Positions 24,364 through 31,426 of a stretch of 64,000 bases of DNA are shown here, piece by piece. Source of the stretch: Amarobacillus sp046328225 (lineage in GTDB: Bacteria > Chloroflexota > Dehalococcoidia > Tepidiformales > Tepidiformaceae); contig JAXLWZ010000013.1 of the NCBI GenBank assembly GCA_046328225.1, positions 1-64,000 of the forward strand, written 5' to 3'. Made by a program: the position numbers and the translations under genes. The notes beneath the pieces are model-generated. The model ran no database searches, was not told the DNA's origin, and worked only from the letters and a program-made list of their open reading frames with translations. Position 1 is the first letter of the stretch; every line of letters begins with the position of its first letter.

Positions 24364-25515
24364 ATGTCTTCGATCGTCACGAACGTGGGCGCCCTCAACG
24401 CGCAGCGCAACCTGAGCATGACGGGCCTCAAGATGGGCAAGGTCCTCGAAAAGCTCTCCAGCGGCTTCCGCATCAACCGCGCCGCCGACGACGCCGCCGG
24501 CCTCGGCATTTCGGAGAAGATGCGCTCGCAGATCCGCGGCAACGCCCAGGCCGTGCGCAACGCCCAGGACGGCATCTCCATGATCCAGACCGCTGAAGGC
24601 GCGATGGACGAGATCCACAGCATCCTTCAGCGCGCTCGCGAACTCTCCGTCCAGGCCGCCAACGGCTCCATGGACAGCGCCGCCCGCACCTCCATCGGTA
24701 CGGAAATGGTCGCCCTCCAGTCGGAGATCAACCGCATCGCCGGCGCGACGACGTTCAACGGCTCGCAGCTCCTCAACGGCACGCTCGTCGGCTCGCTCGG
24801 CGGCGCTTCGGCGACGAAGGTCGGCACCACGCTGAGCGGCGCCGGCGGCGATGCCACCGTCGCGGCCCTCGATGTCTCGAAGGCGCTCGCCGGCACCTAC
24901 GCCATCACCTCGACGGCGACGACCATCACCCTCAACGGCGAGACCATCGCCCTCAACGACATGGCCGCGAACAGCAGCCAGGTCCTCAACTGGGCCTCGA
25001 CCGGCATCACCATGACCCTCGTCAGCGGCGCCGCCAAGACGGCCGCCAACATCAACACCGACATCGGCGACTTCGGCGCCGGCATCACCGTCTCCGGCAG
25101 CGGCTCGGCCGTCTTCCAGGTCGGTGCCAACGTCGGCAACACCATGAACGTCGCCTTCAACGATGTCCGCGCGAACGTGGGCACGGGCCTGAACCTCTCG
25201 AGCTGGGTCGCCGGTACGGCGGTGCAGGACCTCACGGCGGCGAACGCGCGCATCACCGAGATCGACTCGGCCATCACCACGCTCAACACCCGCCGCTCGG
25301 ACCTCGGTGCGGCGCAGAACCGCCTTGAGCACACCATCGCCAGCCTCGGCGTCAGCGTCGAGAACCTGACCGCCGCCGAGAGCCGCATCCGCGATGCGGA
25401 CGTGGCCGAGCTTTCGAGCCAGATGGTGAGCAACCAGATCCTGTCGCAGGCCGGCACCGCCGTCCTGTCGCAGGCGAACCAGGCCTCTCAGTCGGTGCTG
25501 AGCCTCCTCCGGTAA
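24364..25515 (+). CDS. fliC2: Flagellin 2
   Basis: 383-residue flagellin, almost the same protein as flagellin 1. The few differences are at the N-terminus (ALNAQRNLSMTGLKM), around TTFNGSQLLNG and near the end (ALAGTYAITS, NVGTGLNLSSW). The D0/D1 helices are complete and the central domain is short. Ribosome site GGAAGGAA lies 6 nt upstream of the ATG. A separate promoter region and terminator allow independent expression. The long shared DNA stretches point to recent duplication or gene conversion with flagellin 1. Confidence 0.97.
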   Translation: MSSIVTNVGALNAQRNLSMTGLKMGKVLEKLSSGFRINRAADDAAGLGISEKMRSQIRGNAQAVRNAQDGISMIQTAEGAMDEIHSILQRARELSVQAANGSMDSAARTSIGTEMVALQSEINRIAGATTFNGSQLLNGTLVGSLGGASATKVGTTLSGAGGDATVAALDVSKALAGTYAITSTATTITLNGETIALNDMAANSSQVLNWASTGITMTLVSGAAKTAANINTDIGDFGAGITVSGSGSAVFQVGANVGNTMNVAFNDVRANVGTGLNLSSWVAGTAVQDLTAANARITEIDSAITTLNTRRSDLGAAQNRLEHTIASLGVSVENLTAAESRIRDADVAELSSQMVSNQILSQAGTAVLSQANQASQSVLSLLR

Positions 25516-25541
25516 GCTCGGGCCCGGCAACTAACGTACAG

Positions 25542-25569
25542 AGCCCCCGCCGCAAGGCGGGGGCTTTGT
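25542..25569 (+). terminator. Terminator of flagellin 2
   Basis: AGCCCCCGCC pairs with GGCGGGGGCT around a GCAA tetraloop, followed by TTGT. Confidence 0.88.
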
Positions 25570-25583
25570 CGCGTCCGAGGGGA

Positions 25584-25601
25584 TTCCCCGATTCCGGGGA
25601 A
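25584..25601 (+). promoter_or_regulatory. Inverted repeat before flagellin 3
   Basis: TTCCCCG-ATTC-CGGGGAA, a perfect 7-bp-arm inverted repeat 18 nt before the FliA-type promoter. The half-sites resemble the TCCCG/CGGGA motif but have an extra C and a wider centre, so binding by the same protein is doubtful. Confidence 0.35.
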
Positions 25602-25618
25602 ATTTGGCGGCGGGGGGC

Positions 25619-25645
25619 TAAAGGCCAGGAAGAGGGCTCCGATAC
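25619..25645 (+). promoter_or_regulatory. FliA (sigma-28) promoter of flagellin 3
   Basis: TAAA at 25619-25622, then exactly 15 nt, then TCCGATAC at 25638-25645. The FliA consensus is TAAA-N15-GCCGATAA. This is the best sigma-28 promoter in the window and predicts a leader of about 87 nt. Confidence 0.65.
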
Positions 25646-25738
25646 TCCGGATGTACTCCTCGCGTTCACCCAACAGAAACCACAGTGAACACGGGGCGCC
25701 AGGGCGAAAGCGCTGGCAGTTCTTGGAGGTATGGGTCC

Positions 25739-26896
25739 ATGGGAATGCAGATCGCCACCAACGTCGCTGCCATCAACGCGCAGCGCAACCTGAGCACGAC
25801 GAGCCTGAAGATGGGCAAGGTGCTCGAAAAGCTCTCCAGCGGCTACCGCATCAACCGCGCCGCCGACGACGCCGCCGGCCTGGGCATTTCGGAGAAGATG
25901 CGCTCGCAGATCCGGGGCAGCGCCCAGGCCCTGCGCAACTCGCAGGACGGCATCTCGATGATCCAGACCGCTGAAGGCGCGATGGACGAGATTCACAGCA
26001 TCCTCCAGCGCGCTCGCGAGCTGGCCGTGCAAGCCGCCAACGGCTCGATGGACACCGCTGCACGCACGTCCATCGGTACGGAAATGGTCGCCCTGCAGAC
26101 GGAAATCAACCGCATCGCCTCGGCCACGCAGTTCAACGGCGCGCAGCTCCTCAACGGCACGCTCGTGGGCACGCTCGCGGGCGCTTCGGCGACGAAGGTC
26201 GGCACCGTGCTCAGCGGCGCCGGCGGTGACGCCACCATCGCCGCCCTCGATGTCGGCAAGGCCCAGGCGGGCACCTACGGCATCACCTCGACGGCGACGA
26301 CGATGACCATCAACGGCGAAACCGTGACCGTGAACGACATGGCGGCGAACAGCAGCCAGGTCCTGAACTTCGCGGCCACCGGCATCACGATGACGCTCGT
26401 CACGGGCGCCGCCGCCAAGACGGCCGCCAACATCAACACCGACATCGGCGACTTCGGCGCCGGCATCACCGTCACGGGCACGGGCTCGGCCGTCTTCCAG
26501 GTCGGCGCGAACGTCGGCAACACGATGAACGTCGCCTTCAACGATGTCCGCGCGAACGTGGGCACGGGCCTGAACCTCACGACCTGGGTCGCGAACACGG
26601 TGGTCCAGGACCTCGCGGCTTCGAACGCGCGGCTGACCGAGATCGACACCGCCATCACCACGCTCAACACGCGGCGTGCGGACCTCGGCGCGGCGCAGAA
26701 CCGCCTTGAGCACACCATCGCCAGCCTCGGCGTGGCCGTCGAGAACCTGAGCGCGGCGGAGAGCCGCATCCGCGACGCCGACGTCGCCGAGCTCTCGAGC
26801 CAGATGGTCAGCAACCAGATCCTCTCGCAGGCGGGTGTTTCGGTGCTCGCCCAGGCGAACCAGGCGCCTCAGTCGGTGCTGAAGCTCCTGCAGTAA
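25739..26896 (+). CDS. fliC3: Flagellin 3
   Basis: 385-residue flagellin, the most divergent of the three. It begins MGMQIATNVAAINAQRNL and ends with ANQAPQSVLKLLQ, where the other two end in SLLR. D0/D1 helices (LSSGYRINRAADDAAGLGIS; ESRIRDADVAELSSQMVSN) are intact. I chose the ATG at 25739 because GGAGGT lies 8 nt upstream. It is the only flagellin with a well-matched FliA promoter. Different promoters suggest it may be a minor or late filament component. Confidence 0.96.
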   Translation: MGMQIATNVAAINAQRNLSTTSLKMGKVLEKLSSGYRINRAADDAAGLGISEKMRSQIRGSAQALRNSQDGISMIQTAEGAMDEIHSILQRARELAVQAANGSMDTAARTSIGTEMVALQTEINRIASATQFNGAQLLNGTLVGTLAGASATKVGTVLSGAGGDATIAALDVGKAQAGTYGITSTATTMTINGETVTVNDMAANSSQVLNFAATGITMTLVTGAAAKTAANINTDIGDFGAGITVTGTGSAVFQVGANVGNTMNVAFNDVRANVGTGLNLTTWVANTVVQDLAASNARLTEIDTAITTLNTRRADLGAAQNRLEHTIASLGVAVENLSAAESRIRDADVAELSSQMVSNQILSQAGVSVLAQANQAPQSVLKLLQ

Positions 26897-26928
26897 GGGA
26901 AGGCCGGCCGGACCCACCGGCCTGAGTG

Positions 26929-26964
26929 ACGGGCCCGGGCGTGCAGCCCGGGCCCGTTCTGTTT
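26929..26964 (+). terminator. Terminator of flagellin 3
   Basis: ACGGGCCCGGGC pairs with its complement GCCCGGGCCCGT around GTGCA, followed by TCTGTTT. Confidence 0.88.
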
Positions 26965-26996
26965 CCACCTGGCCACCGGCCGGGTGGCCCAAACGC

Positions 26997-27024
26997 TCAA
27001 GCTGAGGCTCAAGAACGCCGAAGA
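26997..27024 (+). promoter_or_regulatory. Possible FliA-type promoter of flaG-fliD
   Basis: TCAA (26997-27000), 16 nt, then GCCGAAGA (27017-27024), which matches the -10 consensus at 6 of 8 positions. The ATG of the next gene is 29 nt further on. Confidence 0.35.
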
Positions 27025-27052
27025 TCAGGAAGAACCCGGGAGGCAGGCGACG

Positions 27053-27376
27053 ATGCACGACCTTAGTGTGGCTCGTATCGACCCGGTTTCCGCCCGCGTG
27101 CATGCCACCCGCTGGGAGCATCACGGAGGGCGGCGGCAGCAGCAGCGGCAACCGCGGCAGGGTTCGCGCGAGCGGCTGTTGCTGGCGGCGCTGCCAGGAT
27201 GCGACCCCTCGCGCTACGACCTCGTCTGCGAAAGCGACGACGCGGGCGAGCTGCAGGGGGTGGCCGTGGTGGAGATCGCGACCGGCACCGTGGTGGCGCG
27301 CATCACCGTCGAGCAGATCGCCCGCCTCAATGAGGTGAGCGACCAGCGGGGGCTCTTCTTCGAGCGCAGGGGGTAG
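27053..27376 (+). CDS. flaG: FlaG-like flagellar protein
   Basis: 107-residue protein with a variable, Arg/Gln-rich N-terminal half. The C-terminal FlaG-like domain has GVAVVEIATGTVVARITVEQ, then IARLNEVSDQRGLFFERRG, where FlaG proteins show a beta hairpin with TGEV and an I-P-x-E turn. It sits directly upstream of fliD, where flaG lies in many bacteria; FlaG affects filament length. I chose the ATG at 27053, with GGGAGGCAGG upstream, over an in-frame start at 26984 that lies before the promoter-like element. Confidence 0.7.
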   Translation: MHDLSVARIDPVSARVHATRWEHHGGRRQQQRQPRQGSRERLLLAALPGCDPSRYDLVCESDDAGELQGVAVVEIATGTVVARITVEQIARLNEVSDQRGLFFERRG

Positions 27377-27381
27377 CTGCG

Positions 27382-29391
27382 ATGAGCAGCAGTGGCATCC
27401 GGATCGGCAACTTCTTTTCGACCTTCGACACGGAGTCGGTGATCAGCCAGCTGACCACGCTCCGCCAGGGGCCGATCCGGAAGCTCGAGACGCAGCGCAA
27501 GCAGTACACGGCGCAGAAGGCCGCCCTCGGGGGGCTGCAGGCGAACTTCGCCGCGCTGCTGTTGCGGTCGAAGGCGCTCACGGAGGCCACCTCCGTCTCG
27601 GGCAAGAGCTCGACCGTCGATGGCACGGGCGTGTCGGCGGCGGCGACGCCCAACTCCGCGCTCGGAACGTTCACGGTGAACGTCAGCCAGCTCGCGACCG
27701 GGACGACGGCGAAGGGCACGGTGCTTTCGGCGGCGGTCGACCAGGTCTCGGTGCTCAACAGCTCGAACTTCAACATCCCCGTCTCGGCCGGCTCGTTCAC
27801 GATCAAGACATCGGCCGGCACGGCGACCGTGGCCGTCGACCCCGCGACGCAGTCCCTGGACGATGTCGTGGCGGCGATCACGGCCACGGGCATCGGCGTC
27901 ACGGCGACGGTGACGAACGACGCCAACGGACGGCCGAACCGGATTTCGCTGGCCTCGACGCAGGGGGCGATCTCGCTCGGCGCCGGGGGCGATACCTCGA
28001 ACTTCCTCCAGGCCACGAACCTCGTGGCATCGCCGGGCACCACGTCGCGGGTGAGCACCTTCGACCTCGCGCGGCTCAACCCGGGCGCGAAGATGGCGAA
28101 TGCCTCCTTCCTCGGCGGGCCGCCGGCTGCCGGCGCACAGTCGTTCACCATCAACGGCGTGACCATCAACTACGACACGGCGGCGGATTCGCTGAACGAC
28201 GTGATCGGGCGGATCAACGCGAGCACGGCCGGCGTGACCGCGCGCTACGACGGACAGACGGACACGATCACCCTCACGCAGGCGAAGACGGGCTCGCTCA
28301 CCATCACGATGGCCGACAACGGCGGCGGCGACTTCCTCGCGAAATCCGGGCTGCTCGCGGCCGCCCAGACGATGGGCACGAACGCGCAGTACAGCATCGA
28401 TGGCGGCGCCACCCAGTACTCGGATTCGAACACGGTCACCGTGAACGGCAGCACGCTGACGCTGACCGCGACGACCACGACGGCGGCCCGCGTGACCGTG
28501 AGCCAGGACACCGCGAGCGCGCTCACGGCGGTGAAGAACTTCGTGGCCGAATACAACGGCCTGATGGACGCGATCACGGCCGCGACGAAGAACAACGGCA
28601 AGGACACCGCAACCTCGGGCTCGCTCGTCGGCGATTCGAGCCTCTCGGCGGTGCAATCGAGCCTGCGATCCATCGTCACGAGCGCGGGTTCGAACCTGAG
28701 CGGCAACTTCGCCACGCTCGGCCAGATCGGCCTGTCGTTCGGCGCGGTCGGTTCGGCGCTCGGTTCGACGAACAAGCTCGTGCTGGATGAGGCGAAGTTC
28801 AAGTCGGCGCTGGCGAACGACCCGGGGTCGGTGCAGGCCGTGCTCAGCCAGGAAGAGCTCACGGCGACGCTCGCGCCCGCGGGCACGGGTTCGCTGGCGA
28901 GCCTCAGCGGCACGTTCTCCGGGGCGAAGGCGGGCACCTACGCGATCAGCGACGACGGCCTCGGCACGCTCACGGCGACCTTCACGCCCACGGACGGCGG
29001 GCCGGATGTCGTCACCACGGGCGCCATCAGCGCCGGGGGCACGAACAGCACGCTCATCCCGGGGATCACGCTGCAGGCCGGCCCGGCCCTCCAGGCGGGC
29101 ACGCACAGCATCTCGGTGTCGGCTTCGCGCCAGAGCGTGATCAAGCGCATCCAGGGCTACCTCGAGGTACAGGCCGGCGCCGGTGGCGCGCTCACGAAGC
29201 GCCAGGAGACCTACGACAAGCGGCTCGCGGACATCGTGAAGCGCCAGGACCAGATCCAGTCGGCGATCGACAAGGAAATGGACATCCTGCGCAAGAAGTT
29301 CACCGCGATGGAGCAGGCCCAGGCAAAGGCACAGACGGTTTCCAGCGCCCTCACGAACGCGCTGGCGAAGATCTCATCGAACAACAACTAG
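27382..29391 (+). CDS. fliD: Flagellar filament cap protein FliD
   Basis: 669-residue hook-associated protein 2, the filament cap that folds flagellins into the growing tip. The N-terminal coiled-coil region contains DTESVISQLTTLRQGPIRKL and QYTAQKAALGGLQANFAALL. Ala/Thr-rich beta domains follow, then the C-terminal coiled coil with KRQETYDKRLADIVKRQDQI and LRKKFTAMEQAQAKAQ, typical of FliD. It is longer than the enterobacterial protein, with an extra beta domain around residues 490-580. fliS follows. Confidence 0.95.
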   Translation: MSSSGIRIGNFFSTFDTESVISQLTTLRQGPIRKLETQRKQYTAQKAALGGLQANFAALLLRSKALTEATSVSGKSSTVDGTGVSAAATPNSALGTFTVNVSQLATGTTAKGTVLSAAVDQVSVLNSSNFNIPVSAGSFTIKTSAGTATVAVDPATQSLDDVVAAITATGIGVTATVTNDANGRPNRISLASTQGAISLGAGGDTSNFLQATNLVASPGTTSRVSTFDLARLNPGAKMANASFLGGPPAAGAQSFTINGVTINYDTAADSLNDVIGRINASTAGVTARYDGQTDTITLTQAKTGSLTITMADNGGGDFLAKSGLLAAAQTMGTNAQYSIDGGATQYSDSNTVTVNGSTLTLTATTTTAARVTVSQDTASALTAVKNFVAEYNGLMDAITAATKNNGKDTATSGSLVGDSSLSAVQSSLRSIVTSAGSNLSGNFATLGQIGLSFGAVGSALGSTNKLVLDEAKFKSALANDPGSVQAVLSQEELTATLAPAGTGSLASLSGTFSGAKAGTYAISDDGLGTLTATFTPTDGGPDVVTTGAISAGGTNSTLIPGITLQAGPALQAGTHSISVSASRQSVIKRIQGYLEVQAGAGGALTKRQETYDKRLADIVKRQDQIQSAIDKEMDILRKKFTAMEQAQAKAQTVSSALTNALAKISSNNN

Positions 29392-29480
29392 CCCGTTCGG
29401 GGTGAATCCCGATGTCGAACGGGGCGGACGTTGCCGACGATCTTGATGGCGGAGAAACGCCACTCACCACGGGAGCACCG

Positions 29481-29891
29481 ATGACGACTGAAGGGTACAA
29501 CGCCTATCGCACCGTCGGGACGACGACGGCGGACCCGGTAACGCTGACGACGATGCTGTACGACGGCGCGCTGAAGGCACTGCGCCGGGCACGCATGTTC
29601 GCCGAGCAGCAGGAGACGCAGCGCTACTTCGACGAGACGGGCCGGGCCCACCTGATCGTGGGCGAACTGCTCGCGACGCTGGACATGGAACAGGGCGGCG
29701 AACTCGCGAGGAACCTCTCGGCCATGTACGTCTACTGCATGCGCTGCATCATCGAGGCTTCGCCCACGGACACGGGCAAGCTCTCCGAGGCGGAGCGCCA
29801 CATCGGACGCATCGCCGGCGCATGGCGGCAGGCCACCGACGACCTGCGCACCCAGACGGCGGGTGCCGGGGCGGCCGAGGCCGTGGCCTGA
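29481..29891 (+). CDS. fliS: Flagellar export chaperone FliS
   Basis: 136-residue helical flagellin chaperone. The signature is clear: TTTADPVTLTTMLYDGALKA, then LRRARMFAEQQ; later GELLATLDMEQGGELARNLS, then AMYVYCMRCI. I chose the ATG at 29481 (MTTEGYNAYRTVG) because FliS proteins start with a Tyr-containing segment just before this motif; an in-frame start at 29412 would add 23 atypical residues. FliS keeps flagellin from polymerising before export. The stop overlaps the next start by 1 bp. Confidence 0.93.
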   Translation: MTTEGYNAYRTVGTTTADPVTLTTMLYDGALKALRRARMFAEQQETQRYFDETGRAHLIVGELLATLDMEQGGELARNLSAMYVYCMRCIIEASPTDTGKLSEAERHIGRIAGAWRQATDDLRTQTAGAGAAEAVA

Positions 29892-30208
29892 TGCCCACCC
29901 TCGGCGACGCGCGCGACGCGGGCCAGGAGCTCCTGCAATCCCTCACACGGGGTGACTTCGAGGAGTACCTCGCCGCCGAGGAGGCCTACTTCGCCCTCTG
30001 CACCGACGTCCTCGGGCGGACGCTGACGAAGGCCGACGGCGACGGGCTGCGGGCGCTGATGGACGTGCAATCGGCCATCGAAGAGCAGCTGGCGGTCCTT
30101 TCGCGCGGAGTTGCCGCCGAAATGGTGCGGCTGCGCCGCCGCGGCCAGGCGTCCAGGGCATACGTCCCGGCGCCAATCCGCGAAGCGGCCGAGCTCGCGC
30201 AGGGCTGA
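29891..30208 (+). CDS. FliT-like small helical flagellar protein
   Basis: 105-residue predicted all-helical protein directly after fliS, overlapping by 1 bp (TGATG). In this position many genomes encode FliT, the FliD chaperone, or another small flagellar chaperone. Seen: ELLQSLTRGDFEEYLAAEE, with a LRALMDVQSAIEEQLAVLSR helix and a basic stretch near the end. Sequence similarity is too weak for a firm name, so the FliT role is inferred from position and form. Confidence 0.6.
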   Translation: MPTLGDARDAGQELLQSLTRGDFEEYLAAEEAYFALCTDVLGRTLTKADGDGLRALMDVQSAIEEQLAVLSRGVAAEMVRLRRRGQASRAYVPAPIREAAELAQG

Positions 30209-30232
30209 CCCTCGCGCAGGACAGGGGAATCG

Positions 30233-30259
30233 ACGGCGGGCTTTCGGGCCCGCCGTTTT
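30233..30259 (+). terminator. Terminator of the flaG-fliD-fliS group
   Basis: ACGGCGGGC pairs with GCCCGCCGT around TTTCGG, ending in TTTT. Confidence 0.88.
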
Positions 30260-30319
30260 GCGTGAATCCGAACCTGCGAATTGTCACCAATTGGGACTGC
30301 AACTGGACCCGCCAATTCG

Positions 30320-30346
30320 TTCAGCAAGGGTTTGGGGTGCCGATAC
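30320..30346 (+). promoter_or_regulatory. FliA-type promoter of the sortase gene
   Basis: GCCGATAC (30339-30346) matches the sigma-28 -10 consensus at 7 of 8 positions. At the exact 11-nt spacing lies TTCAGCAA, which has 3 of 8 matches to TAAAGTTT. It is 42 nt before the sortase start. Confidence 0.45.
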
Positions 30347-30388
30347 TTCACCCAGACGCGCTCGATTGATGGCGCGCTGGAGGCGGCG

Positions 30389-30994
30389 GTGGCGACGGGA
30401 CGGTTCAGCCTCGGGGGTTCGAATTTCGCGTTCGTGGCGATGGTCGCGATGGCGGGAGCGATCGCCTGGTACGGCAGCACCGGCGCCCGCGGCGGCGATC
30501 CCGCAGCGGCCGAGACGGCGACCATCGCCCCCGCGGTGGCCGCGAACCAGGTCCCGCAATCGCGCGAGCTGCCGCAGGGCAGCCTGCCGACGCGGCTCCT
30601 GGTGCCCAGCGCGGGCATCGATACCGGCGTCGTCGAAGTCGGCGTCGTGGTCGAGAAGGGGCGCGCGACGTGGGAGACCGCGTGGCGGGCCGCCGGCCAC
30701 CACATCGATTCCGCCCGCCCCGGCCAGCCGGGGAACGTCGTCATCACCGGGCACGTCTCCGTCGCCGATCGCGGCAACGTGGCCGTGTTCAAATCGCTGG
30801 ACAGAGTGCGCCCCGGCGACATCATCGAGATGCAAACGGGCGACGAGGTCTACAAATACGCGGTCACGAAGGTGAGCACGGTCGAACCGAGCGCCATCAA
30901 CGTGCTCCGTTCGGACCACCAATCGACGGTCACCCTCATCACCTGCACGCCGGACCTGAAGCAGCGGCTGGTGGTGACGGGCACGCTTGTCTGA
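30389..30994 (+). CDS. Sortase (class D/E type)
   Basis: 201-residue sortase, a membrane-anchored cysteine transpeptidase that cleaves LPXTG-like signals and links proteins to the wall. Seen: an N-terminal transmembrane helix (FAFVAMVAMAGAIAWYG), the catalytic His122 in NVVITGHVS, Cys186 in TLITCTPD and Arg193 in KQRLVVTG. The GTG at 30389 is chosen because GGAGG lies 5 nt upstream and it falls after the FliA-type promoter; an in-frame TTG at 30281 would lie before it. Likely substrates in the window are the LPDTG protein at 17482 and the APSTG protein at 36509. A sortase under flagellar control is unusual. Confidence 0.88.
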   Translation: MATGRFSLGGSNFAFVAMVAMAGAIAWYGSTGARGGDPAAAETATIAPAVAANQVPQSRELPQGSLPTRLLVPSAGIDTGVVEVGVVVEKGRATWETAWRAAGHHIDSARPGQPGNVVITGHVSVADRGNVAVFKSLDRVRPGDIIEMQTGDEVYKYAVTKVSTVEPSAINVLRSDHQSTVTLITCTPDLKQRLVVTGTLV

Positions 30995-31052
30995 GCGGCC
31001 GGACATTGAGAGGGCCCGGCGGCGGGCGTAGTATGTCAAGAGAGGTATCGCG

Positions 31053-31334
31053 ATGCCAGACGTAGGCCGGACCAGGACGACGGGCGTGAGCGGCGTGGTG
31101 TACGACTTCAGCCGGGCACAGGCGCGGCGCGCGGCGGCGACGGCGGCTCAGCCCGCGGATTCCGCCGGCATCAGCGACGACGCTCGCGAGCTCTCCCGGG
31201 CGCGCGAGGTGGTCGAAGCCGCCCCCGATGTGCGCGCGGATCGCGTGCGCGCGCTGCAACAGCAGATTCGCAACGGGAACTACAACCCGGACCCACGCGA
31301 AGTGGCGAAGAAGATCCTGGAGCGCGGGCTCTAA
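31053..31334 (+). CDS. Second FlgM-like anti-sigma factor
   Basis: 93-residue FlgM-family protein. The N-terminal half is Arg/Ala-rich and likely disordered. The C-terminal half carries GISDDARELSRAREVVEAA, then VRADRVRALQQQIRNGNY and REVAKKILERGL, a better match to the FlgM core than the protein at 19619. It follows the sortase by 58 nt. Two FlgM-like proteins with one FliA in view suggest staged control or a second sigma partner. TAGTAT at 31028-31033 may be its own -10. Confidence 0.82.
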   Translation: MPDVGRTRTTGVSGVVYDFSRAQARRAAATAAQPADSAGISDDARELSRAREVVEAAPDVRADRVRALQQQIRNGNYNPDPREVAKKILERGL

Positions 31335-31379
31335 CGCCCCTGCTCCCGAGTCATGCCCGGTTCGCGCCGGGCTCCCGAT

Positions 31380-31409
31380 GGCGGGCGCGCAAGCGTCCGC
31401 CGTTTCGTT
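31380..31409 (+). terminator. Terminator after the second FlgM gene
   Basis: GGCGGGCGC pairs (one G-T pair) with GCGTCCGCC around a GCAA tetraloop, followed by GTTTCGTT. It lies between convergent genes and could also serve the - strand gene. Confidence 0.65.
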
Positions 31410-31426
31410 GCCCGCCGTGCAAGCCC

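Noticed and set aside
29412..29480. Upstream start for fliS
   Set aside because: Adds 23 residues atypical of FliS; the ATG at 29481 gives the usual length and start.
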